Assembly (NCBI GenBank): GCA_017470605.1 | Contig: JAFUYH010000032.1 | Span: 1-55,132 of the forward strand | Direction of reading: 5' to 3' | DNA: 55,132 bases | DNA from: Treponema sp. | GTDB lineage: Bacteria > Spirochaetota > Spirochaetia > Treponematales > Treponemataceae | Part shown: piece by piece, positions 7,253 to 15,845 of the stretch | Numbering within the stretch: position 1 is the first letter of the stretch | Layout of the letters: the number at the start of each line of letters is the position of its first letter | Translations under genes and position numbers: made by a program | Notes under the pieces: model-generated | The model's input: the letters and a program-made list of their open reading frames with translations, nothing else | Told to the model about the DNA's origin: nothing | Databases searched by the model: none

Positions 7253-9391
7253 CTACCTTATTGTTTTTTCTATAATATCTTTAAAATTTATATTCTGATT
7301 TTCGGAATAAAGCCATTCATATAAAATAGAAGCCCCGGCAAGTTTTCTTCCGTATTCGCGGGTTTCTGCATAAGGAACAGTTTCCAAAAATAAGTCTATC
7401 GGCATATTTTCTTTTTTCCCGAATTCTATCATTGAACTTTGTACCCAGCGTCTTACTCGTGTAATTCCTGCATTGTATGAAAAAAATCCCTGCAGCATGG
7501 AACCATCGCATCTGCGTATAAGTTCTGCCAGATAATAGGTTCCAAACTGAAGGTTTGTTTCCGGGTCTGTAAGGTCGTAATTCTGTACTTTCAGTTTGCG
7601 GGCAATGTCTCCGCCTGTAAATTCCATAAGCTGGGTAAGGCCAATTGCTCCTGCAGAACTTTGAATGTCATGGTCAAAGAAACTTTCGGTTCTAACCATT
7701 GCATAGATAATTGCCTGTGGAATGTCGTAACGTGCGCTGAAGTCATCTATATATTTAGAATAATTATGAGGATAAAGCATTTTCAGTTCTTCCTTTGTAA
7801 AGGAAGAGTCTTTTTTTTCTGCACTTCTTGATGCAATCCTCAAAGCCTGCTGGTAGTAATCATCTGTTCCGCCAGCACATTTGTTCAGAAAGTTTGATAA
7901 AAAGAAGGCTGTTTCATTTGAAATTCCGTTTTTGTAGAGTTTCTGCCAGTTGGGGTAAATTAATTCCGGGAAGCCAAAATAAGCATAGCCTTTTAAAAGC
8001 CTTTCTGCTGCCGGGTCTGTGTTCTGCGGGGGCTGTGTACTCTGTGTGTTCTGTGTGTTCTGCGGGGCAGGGGCATGAAACGGCGCGGTTAGAATTTTTT
8101 CTATTTCTTCGCCTTCAAGGCCCAGCTGGTAGGCTGCCATTACCTTGTAGTAAGGGGCACTGCCGGAAGAAAGAGCCCTGCGGAAGGCTGCTTCTTCATC
8201 TTCTTTTGTTCCAGAAGCCAGTTTTTCCTGTATTAAACGTCCGTAAAGATAAGCGTACTGAGCCGTAGTAAGGTCTGTTGCATAACCGTCTATTAACTTG
8301 CAAATTTCTCCAAAAGCATTCCATTTTCCAGAGGCAAGCAGGGATGAAATTAAAGATTCAAAAAAGTCTTCAAAATATTCAGGATTATCCCACTGACGTG
8401 AACAGTTTTCTATGTCTTCTGTAATGGTTTCAAGGGAAAAATTTAATGAAGAAACCAGCAGATACCACAAGGCGTTATCTTTCTGGGAAGAATTTGAGGC
8501 GGTGCGGACTGCTGCTTCAAAACTTGATTTTGACTGACGGTAGAATAGGGTGGCCTTTTCAAAAAGACGGCCTGTGTAAAACCACATATAGTATTCAAGG
8601 GGAGTTCCCTTATATTCTTCTGCCAGTTTATAAAAGAGTTCTGCATTTTTTGCAAAATCTGTACTTCCGTAAAGGCAGGCTTTTCCTATATCAGAAGCAA
8701 GCTGTTCTTTTGCTTCTAATAGTCCGCTGTTAAAATATTCCAGCATTTGAGTGACCGCAGGGAATGTGTAGGAATAATTTCTTTTATAAAGTTCAATCCT
8801 GTAAGCTATGGCAAACTGTTCCGGGGTTAAGTTTGCTTCTGTTCCTGAAACTTCATATTCTGGAATATCATACGAATCGCGGAAAAACTGGTAGTGTTCC
8901 CCGGAAATCGGACGGTTCATAAACCAATTGAAGACTTCTGCTTCAAAAGATGAATCTCCCCTCTGTTTTAGGGCTTCCATTCTTATTTTTATGATTTCGT
9001 TATATTCTTCTGTAAGGTTGCAGTTTTCTGTAAGTTCAATTATTTTGCTGATTTCTCCAGCGGATTTTAACTGGCGTACTGCCAGAAGGATTGCATCTGA
9101 ATCCTGATATTTTTGTGCGTAGTTTATAGCGGCCTGATTTTTTTCCTGTACTGTTCCAAATGTGCACAGGGTTTCATAGCTTTTTCTTACGCACTGGGGG
9201 CTTCCTTTTTTTATACATTTAAGGAATTTTGTTCTGGCCTCATTTTCCTGTCCGTTTTTTAACTGGGTAAGGCCAATAAAATAATCTGAATCCGCTCCAA
9301 ATTCTTTTTGAAGCGGATTGCCGGCATTGCAGGACGTGCAGATTAGAGCAAATAAGATGATTATAAAAGTCTTATTCTGCCGGAATTTCAA
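7253..9391 (-). CDS. slt: Soluble-type lytic transglycosylase lipoprotein (Slt family)
   Basis: A 712-residue protein. A signal peptide with a lipobox-like LICTSC suggests anchoring to a membrane facing the periplasm. Residues about 40-480 form an alpha-helical TPR-like superhelix as in Slt70. The C-terminal SLT catalytic domain has the general-acid Glu569 in VRTESFF, then [13 protein letters not shown] and [14 protein letters not shown], the usual family blocks. It cleaves the glycan strands of peptidoglycan to 1,6-anhydromuramyl products. The only plausible start is TTG at 9391, which overlaps the last 20 nt of the LysM gene with GGAA 8 nt upstream, so translation is probably coupled. A low-complexity insert ([13 protein letters not shown]) lies in the superhelix. 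Confidence 0.9.
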   Translation of the reverse strand: MKFRQNKTFIIILFALICTSCNAGNPLQKEFGADSDYFIGLTQLKNGQENEARTKFLKCIKKGSPQCVRKSYETLCTFGTVQEKNQAAINYAQKYQDSDAILLAVRQLKSAGEISKIIELTENCNLTEEYNEIIKIRMEALKQRGDSSFEAEVFNWFMNRPISGEHYQFFRDSYDIPEYEVSGTEANLTPEQFAIAYRIELYKRNYSYTFPAVTQMLEYFNSGLLEAKEQLASDIGKACLYGSTDFAKNAELFYKLAEEYKGTPLEYYMWFYTGRLFEKATLFYRQSKSSFEAAVRTASNSSQKDNALWYLLVSSLNFSLETITEDIENCSRQWDNPEYFEDFFESLISSLLASGKWNAFGEICKLIDGYATDLTTAQYAYLYGRLIQEKLASGTKEDEEAAFRRALSSGSAPYYKVMAAYQLGLEGEEIEKILTAPFHAPAPQNTQNTQSTQPPQNTDPAAERLLKGYAYFGFPELIYPNWQKLYKNGISNETAFFLSNFLNKCAGGTDDYYQQALRIASRSAEKKDSSFTKEELKMLYPHNYSKYIDDFSARYDIPQAIIYAMVRTESFFDHDIQSSAGAIGLTQLMEFTGGDIARKLKVQNYDLTDPETNLQFGTYYLAELIRRCDGSMLQGFFSYNAGITRVRRWVQSSMIEFGKKENMPIDLFLETVPYAETREYGRKLAGASILYEWLYSENQNINFKDIIEKTIR

Positions 9392-11045
9392 TTATTGTTC
9401 CTGAAACTATATGATCCGGATCTTTTATTCCGTTGTATTTAGCAATTTCTTTGTATCGCCATGGGTTCTTGTAGTAGGTGTCTGCAATATCCCAGAGAGT
9501 ATCGCCCCACTTAATCTTGTAGACGATATTCTTAGGCTTTTCTTCAATTACAGGAGGCTGCTGAGGAACAACTTCTTCTGCTTTTTCAATAACGACGATT
9601 TCGTCTTCTTTTGCTTCTGGGATTTCTGGTTCCGGCTCAGGCTCTGGTTCGGGAATTGGCTCTGGGGCAGGCTCCGGTTCAGGTTCAGGCTCCGCAGGTG
9701 CTTCAATTGGTGTTGGAGCGGCACTTTCTGCAGCGGCTTCCTTTACAGAATTTCTGCTGAGAAGATTATACTTTGAAGGAATGATAAAGAGAATTGCAAG
9801 GGTTGCAAGAATACAGATGACAGCACAGATAATGCAGATTATAAGAGGAAGTCTTGTTCTCTTTTTGCCTTCACCTTCATCATCAAGAGCGGATTCGTCA
9901 TCGTAAAGCCCTGCAAAATCAAATCCTCCTGCGGCAGCAGGTGTTTGCTCTGGAATATCAAAGTCATCAAAGTTTGGAGATTCCGTTTCTTCCGGGAAAT
10001 CCGGCAGGTCAAGAGAGTCTGATTCGCTTTCGTTTTCGGAAAAATCTGGAAGCTCAGAAGAGTCTGATTCGCTTTCCGGGAAATCCGGTAAATCAAGGGA
10101 GTCATTTTCATTTTCTGAAAAATCAGGCAGGTCTGGACTTTCTGTTTCAGATTCTGCTTCGGATTCTGGAAAGTCCGGCAAATCTAAATCCAAATCCAAG
10201 GAATCAGTTTTTTCTTCTTGGGCAGGAGTGTCTTCGATTTCTGGAAGGTCTAAATCAAGGCTTGAAAAATCTAAACTGCTGAAATCTTCATCTTCATTTT
10301 TTTTATCTACATTCATATCATCACCATTATTTATATTTTCGGCAGATTCCGGCAAGTCTGTAGTTTCTGTTTCCGGGGCAGATACCTGTTCTGGCTCAGG
10401 TTCAGGTTCAGGCTCACTGGCAGGCACTGTCTCAGCCTCAGGCTCTGGTTCGGCTTCAGTCCCTGCTTCAACTTCAGGCTCCGCTTCCGGGGCAGACTCA
10501 GCTTTAGGCTCAGCTTCTGGCTCAGGTTCAGGTTCACTTACAGGCACTTCATCTGCTTCATTTTCCCTTTCCTTGCTTAAAAGGGCTTCAGCCGTTGCAA
10601 GCAGACCTGGCCCTTGAACGGAAAGAACTTTTACTCCGTTTTCTGCCAGTTCAGGGATTTCTTCTTCATCAGATTCAAAATTTACTTCATCATCTTCCAT
10701 CAGATCTGTTTCAGGTCTTTCTAGAAGAATAACGCTTGTGCTGTCTTGATTTCCTGTTTCGGCGTCTTTAATTTTTGCTGAAAGCTTATTGTTTTCATCA
10801 AGCAAAAGAGAAAGGTAAATTCGGGCTTGGCCTTCAGGCTGGGAATTAAGATTTTCAATCTGCAGGGAATCAACATATTCTGCGTCTTTCATTATGCAGC
10901 GTGAAGACCTGTACAAATCAACCATAACTTTAGTCTGATTGTTGTGAACAGTTGTGAGTTCAAGATTCTTTTCAGAGCCTTCTTCTTCCTTCAAAATTGG
11001 AAAAAAAGTATTGTCTGCAAGTTTAATACCGAGCGTTTTCATCAT
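9372..11045 (-). CDS. TM-anchored LysM protein with Hsp70 substrate-binding-like N-terminus and acidic repeats
   Basis: 557 residues; two ATGs in tandem (11045, 11042). Residues about 4-105 read like the beta-sandwich substrate-binding domain of Dna[35 protein letters not shown] and NKLSAKIKD match the order LGIE..., STAEDNQSAVTIHV and LHVSAKD in E. coli DnaK, but no ATPase domain is present. Residues about 110-390 are extremely acidic and repeat units like LDLPDFPES about six times. One membrane helix (about 399-423, after KKRTR) is followed by a PE-rich spacer and a LysM domain (about 508-557, [18 protein letters not shown]) that should bind peptidoglycan in the periplasm. It precedes slt with a 20-nt overlap, so the two probably work together on the cell wall. 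The promoter is strong and the mRNA looks leaderless. Confidence 0.82.
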   Translation of the reverse strand: MMKTLGIKLADNTFFPILKEEEGSEKNLELTTVHNNQTKVMVDLYRSSRCIMKDAEYVDSLQIENLNSQPEGQARIYLSLLLDENNKLSAKIKDAETGNQDSTSVILLERPETDLMEDDEVNFESDEEEIPELAENGVKVLSVQGPGLLATAEALLSKERENEADEVPVSEPEPEPEAEPKAESAPEAEPEVEAGTEAEPEPEAETVPASEPEPEPEPEQVSAPETETTDLPESAENINNGDDMNVDKKNEDEDFSSLDFSSLDLDLPEIEDTPAQEEKTDSLDLDLDLPDFPESEAESETESPDLPDFSENENDSLDLPDFPESESDSSELPDFSENESESDSLDLPDFPEETESPNFDDFDIPEQTPAAAGGFDFAGLYDDESALDDEGEGKKRTRLPLIICIICAVICILATLAILFIIPSKYNLLSRNSVKEAAAESAAPTPIEAPAEPEPEPEPAPEPIPEPEPEPEPEIPEAKEDEIVVIEKAEEVVPQQPPVIEEKPKNIVYKIKWGDTLWDIADTYYKNPWRYKEIAKYNGIKDPDHIVSGTIIEIPAE

Positions 11046-11049
11046 ATAT

Positions 11050-11078
11050 ATTATAAATCATTCAAGGCTTTCTATCAA
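11050..11078 (-). promoter_or_regulatory. Promoter of the LysM-slt-antiporter operon
   Basis: On the minus strand: TTGATA (11073-11078), a 17-nt spacer and TATAAT (11050-11055), only 4 nt before the first ATG. No Shine-Dalgarno is possible in such a leader. Confidence 0.75.
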
Positions 11079-11104
11079 TATTATTAAAATAACAGAGAAA
11101 ATAT

Positions 11105-11133
11105 TTTACTTATTAAAAAAAAGCGATTATATT
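11105..11133 (+). promoter_or_regulatory. Promoter of rubrerythrin
   Basis: TTTACT (11105-11110), a 17-nt spacer and TATATT (11128-11133), followed by a leader of about 45 nt with GAGGA before the ATG at 11185. Confidence 0.65.
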
Positions 11134-11184
11134 TAAAAGACCGGCTGCACGGATGTGCAAAAAATATTTTATAAGAGGAAAAAT

Positions 11185-11718
11185 ATGGAACTGAAAGGCT
11201 CTAAAACAGAAAAAAATCTCCAGACTGCATTTGCAGGAGAATCACAGGCTCGCAATAAGTACACTTACTTTGCAAGCGTTGCAAAAAAAGAAGGATATGA
11301 GCAGATTGCCGCTCTCTTTCTTGAAACTGCAGACAATGAAAAAGAACACGCAAAACTCTGGCTTAAACATCTTGGTGGAATTGGAACTACTGCAGAAAAC
11401 TTAAAGGCTGCTGCCGAAGGTGAAAACTACGAATGGACAGACATGTATGCTGAATTTGCAAAGGTTGCCCGCGAAGAAGGATTTGAAGCAATCGCAAAGC
11501 AGTTTGAAGGTGTTGCCGCAATTGAAAAGCACCATGAAGAACGCTACCGCAAGCTTTTGAAGAATGTTGAAGATAAGGTTGTATTTTCCAGTGAAGGTGA
11601 TGCAATCTGGCAGTGCCGTAACTGCGGTCACATTGTAATCGGAAAAGAAGCACCAAAGGTTTGCCCTGTATGTTTCCACCCACAGGCTTACTTCCAGGTA
11701 GAAGCAACAAATTATTAG
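11185..11718 (+). CDS. rbr: Rubrerythrin
   Basis: A 177-residue non-haem di-iron peroxidase that reduces hydrogen peroxide in anaerobes. The N-terminal ferritin-like four-helix domain shows the ligand glutamates in [25 protein letters not shown] and [11 protein letters not shown]. The C-terminal rubredoxin-type iron site has CRNC and CPVC. The length is normal for the family. The frame opens ten codons upstream, but the ATG at 11185 has GAGGA 5-6 nt upstream and matches the family start [12 protein letters not shown]. Monocistronic; the palindromic element follows the stop and may end the transcript. It indicates an anaerobic lifestyle with oxidative-stress defence. Confidence 0.96.
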   Translation: MELKGSKTEKNLQTAFAGESQARNKYTYFASVAKKEGYEQIAALFLETADNEKEHAKLWLKHLGGIGTTAENLKAAAEGENYEWTDMYAEFAKVAREEGFEAIAKQFEGVAAIEKHHEERYRKLLKNVEDKVVFSSEGDAIWQCRNCGHIVIGKEAPKVCPVCFHPQAYFQVEATNY

Positions 11719-11751
11719 AATGTAAGCTAACTATGAATTAAATACACGTCT

Positions 11752-11886
11752 CTTCAAAAAAAAGACGCGAGTGGAGCGGGATTGAAAAGTCATTTGTAAG
11801 CCGGGGCGAAGCCCAGTCAATAATATTCTTATACGGCTTACACCATGACTTTTCAAGAACGCGCAACGGAAGTCTTTTTTTTGAAG
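11752..11886 (+). repeat. Palindromic structured element, copy 3 (diverged)
   Basis: Outer stem CTTCAAAAAAAAGAC (11752-11766) with GTCTTTTTTTTGAAG (11872-11886), 15 perfect pairs. Inner stem TTGAAAAGTCAT (11782-11793) with ATGACTTTTCAA (11845-11856), 12 perfect pairs. Then GTAAGCCG (11796-11803) with CGGCTTAC (11834-11841), and the GGGC-GAA-GCCC hairpin (11804-11814). The stem sequences differ from copies 1 and 2 but still pair, while unpaired parts such as CGGGATTG and CAAGAACG are conserved. It sits between two convergent genes and could also act as a terminator. Confidence 0.85.
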
Positions 11887-11901
11887 CTTCCGTCAAGTTA
11901 T

Positions 11902-12732
11902 TTAAAATTCGTAGCTATATTCTGACATTGCAATCAGTTCATTTACGATTGTTCCGAACTTTTCTGCCACGTTGTATTCAGAAACTCTGGCAACATTTCC
12001 GTCTGCATCATATTTAATAAGAAGACGATTTGTAACCTGTTTGTTGCTGTCATAAGTTGTAATTTCACCAAGAAGGTTTTCTGCTCCGTAACGGAAAACT
12101 TTCTGATTTTCACTGCCGTCAAATCTGTCAAAAATAGTGATTGAATCAATATCGCCAGCATCATTATATTCGTAAGATTCCTGACTGCTCAGTTTTCCAT
12201 CTGCAGAATATTCACAAACAGATTCAATTTTTCCAGCAGCGTTATACTTGTAAACTGTTTTCCAGATAAGTGCCCCTTCGCTGTCATAAACTGTTTCGTC
12301 TACAAGGTTTCCTCTGTCATAAAGATAGATTGTCTTTGATTTAAGTGTGTTTTTTGCATCGTATTCAGAAAGTTCAGATTTAAGTCCTTCAGAATTGTAT
12401 ACATAAGCGTGTTTCCATACAATTTCTGAATCACTGTTGATGTAAGTCTGCTCGCGCAATTTTCCGCTTTCATCATAAACAGAAGAAATTTTGTTCTGAA
12501 CTACATCTTTTGGAGTCATTTCTGCTGATTCAATTTCTTTTCCGTTTTCAAAAGAATGTTTTACTTTAAGACTTGGTGTTCTGAAATAGTTTCCGAATTT
12601 TGAAGCAATCGAATATTCAGTTTTTGTATAAGTCCTTACATCGCTTTTAAGCGGAACATAAGTGAAGATATCTGCCGCAAATACAGATAATCCCAGTGCG
12701 GCTGCAAAAGCGAGTGAAATTAATTTTTTCAT
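11902..12732 (-). CDS. Secreted YD-repeat-like protein
   Basis: 276 residues from the ATG at 12732. The frame opens with TTG at 12741, but the ATG has GGGGA just upstream and begins a clean signal peptide (MKKLISLAFAAALGLSVFAA). From about residue 85 to 265 there are about seven imperfect repeats of 20-24 residues with the pattern Y-x-Y-(N/D)-x-x-G-x-(L/I)...E-x-x-Y-(D/S), for example YKYNAAGKIESVCEYSADGK and IKYDADGNVARVSEY. This resembles the YD/RHS repeat, a beta-rich extracellular fold. No catalytic motif is seen. It is probably exported to the periplasm or cell surface; the function is unknown. A -10-like TATAAT lies about 40 nt upstream. Confidence 0.75.
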   Translation of the reverse strand: MKKLISLAFAAALGLSVFAADIFTYVPLKSDVRTYTKTEYSIASKFGNYFRTPSLKVKHSFENGKEIESAEMTPKDVVQNKISSVYDESGKLREQTYINSDSEIVWKHAYVYNSEGLKSELSEYDAKNTLKSKTIYLYDRGNLVDETVYDSEGALIWKTVYKYNAAGKIESVCEYSADGKLSSQESYEYNDAGDIDSITIFDRFDGSENQKVFRYGAENLLGEITTYDSNKQVTNRLLIKYDADGNVARVSEYNVAEKFGTIVNELIAMSEYSYEF

Positions 12733-12912
12733 ATTCCCCAATCCCCCTGTGGAAATTATTATTCAATACTTATATTATATCGGAAGTATCGGGTAATAGA
12801 TTAATGATTTTTTAACGGATTTTGACGTGAAATGCTGCCGTTCTATCACCTGTGTCTGACGGTAAAATGACATTTTTAAAACTTATCGGACAGTTCCCTA
12901 CCAGGAGGAAAA

Positions 12913-13695
12913 ATGACAGATTCTCAATGGAAGATTTTTTGTGACTTCAAGGCTTTGTATGCGGCAAAAATTGCTGAATGGGCAGAATCTTTTCCGGATT
13001 TGCAGGGCCTTCAAAAAAAGGCGGCAGAAGCAGAAAAAACTCCTGCCTATTCTTTTGAAACGCCGGTCGTATATAACAGGGCTCTTGATGATATTACGAA
13101 AGATGATGATATAAAGCTGATTGTTATTGGCGACAACCCCGGAAAAGAAGAGCAGCTGGCTTGTAATAACCGTTATCTGGTAGGGCAGGCAGGGCGGATC
13201 GCGGAAGGTTACTTCAGGAGAAATCCTGCGCTTGGTGTGGATTTTCGCAAAAACGTAATTATTTTGAATAAAACGCCTGTGCATAGTGCAAAAACTGCTC
13301 AGCTTCGCTTTATGGTAAAGCAGGGCGGGCAGAAAATGGCAGAATTACTGGAAGAAAGTCAGACCTGGTGTGCACGCGAAACTGCCAGACTTCATTCTGA
13401 ATTATGCAGGGCTGCTGGTGAAGATGGAATTATGCCTGAATTATGGCTTGTAGGTTATTCTGAACTTAAGAAAAAAGGAATATTTGAGCAGTATCGGGAT
13501 GAATTAAAAGCCTTTTATGTAGAAAATGATTTCAGTAAATACTGGGAGAGGGTTTATGTATTCCAGCATTTTTCCATGAACCGTTTTACGATAGACCTGT
13601 CTGATTACATGAAAAAAAATGGCTGTGAAAATCTTCCTCTTTTAGAAAGTATTCACAGCCTTGGAATAATCCATAAGGATGAAATATTCGTTTAG
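12913..13695 (+). CDS. Uracil-DNA glycosylase superfamily-like protein
   Basis: A 260-residue cytoplasmic protein. VIGDNPGKEE (71-80), followed by RYLVGQAGR (87-95), matches motif 1 of the uracil-DNA glycosylase superfamily (G-D/E-x-P-G-x-x-E...G-x-A/P-G). VFQHFSMNRF near residue 215-224 is a candidate for motif 2, where active members have HPS. UDGs remove uracil from DNA in base-excision repair. The motif 2 match is loose, so the substrate is unsure. The start is fixed by a strong Shine-Dalgarno (AGGAGGA) 6 nt upstream. The stop overlaps that of the convergent wecA-like gene (shared TTAG). Confidence 0.7.
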   Translation: MTDSQWKIFCDFKALYAAKIAEWAESFPDLQGLQKKAAEAEKTPAYSFETPVVYNRALDDITKDDDIKLIVIGDNPGKEEQLACNNRYLVGQAGRIAEGYFRRNPALGVDFRKNVIILNKTPVHSAKTAQLRFMVKQGGQKMAELLEESQTWCARETARLHSELCRAAGEDGIMPELWLVGYSELKKKGIFEQYRDELKAFYVENDFSKYWERVYVFQHFSMNRFTIDLSDYMKKNGCENLPLLESIHSLGIIHKDEIFV

Positions 13696-14741
13696 TTATT
13701 TTCTTCCTGTTCTTTTTCCTGCTTTTGTTTTGTAACCTTAAGGTTTGTGTAATGAATAATGCTGAAGAAGAGAACCATAAATGCAAATGATTCCAAAAGC
13801 AGAGCCATTCCTTTATTAGTTCCCAGATAATAAGAAACAATTACAGAAATGCAAAGCAGAACCTGCAGGAATACAATAAGGTAGAGGGCAGATTTTTTTG
13901 AATAGCCCATAATTAAAAGCTTATGGTGCAGATGTGATTTATCTCCTGCCATAATAGGCTTTTTGTCGCGGGTTCGTCTCCAGATTGCGGCAATAGTATC
14001 AAATACGGCAAACGAAGTAAGGACAAGCATAATAAGGAACTTGTTGTATTCAAATATATCTCCTGTTGAATACAGAGGGAGTGTTGCAATCATAAAGCCC
14101 AGAAATTGAGAGCCGTTGTCGCCCATAAAGATTTTTGCAGGCGGCCAGTTAAAGCACAGAAATCCGAATATTGCAGCCGCAAGAATAAAGCAGATTGCAG
14201 ATTCGCTGTTACCTGAAAGCTGATATAGAATTCCCATTGTGGTTAAGGCTGTTATGGAAAGGCTTCCGCACAGACCATCCAGACCGTCTATAAGATTGTA
14301 GGCATTTGTAACACCCAGAATCCAGCCAAAGGTCAGGATAATTGCAAAAGCATTTGGAAGATGCCATCCAAAAATCTGGGTAAAATGGTAGCCGTTAAAA
14401 GTTACGATGCTTACTGCAACCAGCTGAACAATCAGTTTTACTAAAGCAGGCAGATTCAGAATGTCATCTACAATGGCAAATACAAAAATGATTCCTGCTG
14501 CAATAAGAACCGGAAGGTTGTCAATTGTATTCAGAGAATCACGTGTAATCAGAAAAATAAGAATTGAAACGACAAATGAAAAAACGATGCCTACTCCGCC
14601 AAGTCTTGGAATATCGCCAGAATGAATCTTTCTTTCGTCATGATAGTCGTAAAGTCCAAACTTTTTGCAGATTCCTATTATGACAGGCATAGAAATAACA
14701 GACAGTACTAACGATAATCCTATAAACAGTATCATATCCAT
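13692..14741 (-). CDS. Undecaprenyl-phosphate N-acetylhexosamine-1-phosphate transferase (WecA/TagO/MraY family)
   Basis: A 349-residue polytopic inner-membrane enzyme (about 10-11 helices) that starts polysaccharide assembly by moving a sugar-1-phosphate from UDP-sugar to undecaprenyl phosphate. Family motifs in order: RKIHSGDIPRLGGVGI, FAIVDDILNLP (catalytic Asp pair), NAYNLIDGLDGLCG, KIFMGDNGSQFLGF and DKSHLHHKLL (cytosolic His motif of the WecA branch, not MraY). The frame opens with GTG at 14759, but the ATG at 14741 fits the promoter spacing. It is next to and divergent from the Wzz-like and SLBB export genes, so it probably starts the same exopolysaccharide or O-antigen-like glycan. 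Confidence 0.9.
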   Translation of the reverse strand: MDMILFIGLSLVLSVISMPVIIGICKKFGLYDYHDERKIHSGDIPRLGGVGIVFSFVVSILIFLITRDSLNTIDNLPVLIAAGIIFVFAIVDDILNLPALVKLIVQLVAVSIVTFNGYHFTQIFGWHLPNAFAIILTFGWILGVTNAYNLIDGLDGLCGSLSITALTTMGILYQLSGNSESAICFILAAAIFGFLCFNWPPAKIFMGDNGSQFLGFMIATLPLYSTGDIFEYNKFLIMLVLTSFAVFDTIAAIWRRTRDKKPIMAGDKSHLHHKLLIMGYSKKSALYLIVFLQVLLCISVIVSYYLGTNKGMALLLESFAFMVLFFSIIHYTNLKVTKQKQEKEQEENN

Positions 14742-14749
14742 AACTGTAG

Positions 14750-14778
14750 ATAGTATCACAAAGATGTCTTGATTTCAA
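14750..14778 (-). promoter_or_regulatory. Promoter of the wecA-like gene
   Basis: On the minus strand: TTGAAA (14773-14778), a 17-nt spacer and TACTAT (14750-14755), ending 8 nt before the ATG at 14741. No Shine-Dalgarno; leaderless arrangement. Confidence 0.6.
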
Positions 14779-14825
14779 ATGATATTGTGTGTTAATATTT
14801 ATTATTACTGTAATTTGGAGTCACT

Positions 14826-15845
14826 ATGTCAGAAGAGTTGGAAACAAGTTCTGAAAACGATGAAATATCTTTATTGGATTTATTTGCAGTTTTGCTGCGC
14901 AGAAAATGGCTGATTATTGGAATTACGGGAGCCGCCATGCTCTTTATTTTAGTTTATTCTGTCATTTCATTAAAACTTCCTCCAGAAAAATCTTATCTGC
15001 CTAATTCATATAAAGTTTCTGCAAATATGCTCATTACAGATTCAGACAGCAGTTCCGGACTTAATATTTCCGGTTCTGCAACTGCTCTTGCATCTTTAAT
15101 GGGAGTAAATATGGGGTCCGGTTCATCTTCTACCAGTTCCCTGATTCTCTATCTTACAAAATCAAATCCTTTTTACGATGCTATTGCAGAAAAATTTAAT
15201 CTTTACGAAAAATTTGAATTTGAAAAGTCTCCTGTTACTAATACAAGAACACAGCTTGCAAAACAGGTTTCTACAGAATACGATTCTTCCAGTGGAGTTC
15301 TTACTGTTTCATTTGAAGACATTGACCCGGAATTTGCTGTTGATGTTGTAAACTTTGTTGTAGACTGGATTTCTGCTAAGCTTGATGAACTTGGTGTAGA
15401 TAATAATAAGATTTCAAAAGACAATCTGGAAAAAAACATTGATTCTTCATGGAGTGAAATCTTAAAACTTACAAGAGAATTATCTGACCTGCAGGATAGA
15501 GTTGCTCAGGGAAGGGCTTTGTGGACAAAAGAAACAACTATTGAACAGAAAAGAATAGAACTTGAACTTTCTGCCCAGCAGGAAGTTTACAAGCAGCTCC
15601 GTTCTCAGCTTGAACTTCTTAAAGTAAAGATGGCAACAGAAGCTCCAACATTCCAGATTCTGGAAAGAGCTGCTGTTCCGGATATGAAGTCTGGTCCAAG
15701 CCGCGGAAAACTCTGTATTATAGTAACTTTTGCTGCTTTCTTTATTTCTGTTTTCCTTGCCTTCATGCTTAATGCTATTGAAAACATAAAAAAAGACCCG
15801 GATGCCATGAATAAACTTCATCCGAATAAAAAAGGAAATAAATAA
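14826..15845 (+). CDS. Wzz-type polysaccharide chain-length determinant/co-polymerase
   Basis: A 339-residue inner-membrane protein with the Wzz layout. A cytoplasmic N-terminus (ISLLDLFAVLLRRKWLI) leads into a first membrane helix (about 29-50). A large periplasmic domain follows with predicted coiled-coil around residues 200-270, and then the Pro-rich segment (AAVPDMKSGPSRG) before a second helix (about 295-318). Such proteins set glycan chain length and couple polymerisation to export. No tyrosine-kinase domain is fused. The start has GGAG 7 nt upstream. The stop overlaps the next ATG by one base (TAATG), so it is coupled with the export protein. Confidence 0.85.
   Translation: MSEELETSSENDEISLLDLFAVLLRRKWLIIGITGAAMLFILVYSVISLKLPPEKSYLPNSYKVSANMLITDSDSSSGLNISGSATALASLMGVNMGSGSSSTSSLILYLTKSNPFYDAIAEKFNLYEKFEFEKSPVTNTRTQLAKQVSTEYDSSSGVLTVSFEDIDPEFAVDVVNFVVDWISAKLDELGVDNNKISKDNLEKNIDSSWSEILKLTRELSDLQDRVAQGRALWTKETTIEQKRIELELSAQQEVYKQLRSQLELLKVKMATEAPTFQILERAAVPDMKSGPSRGKLCIIVTFAAFFISVFLAFMLNAIENIKKDPDAMNKLHPNKKGNK

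Noticed and set aside
10228..10617. 129-residue frame opposite the acidic LysM protein
   Set aside because: It is the antisense shadow of PE/SE repeats (low complexity Ser/Gly), not an independent gene.
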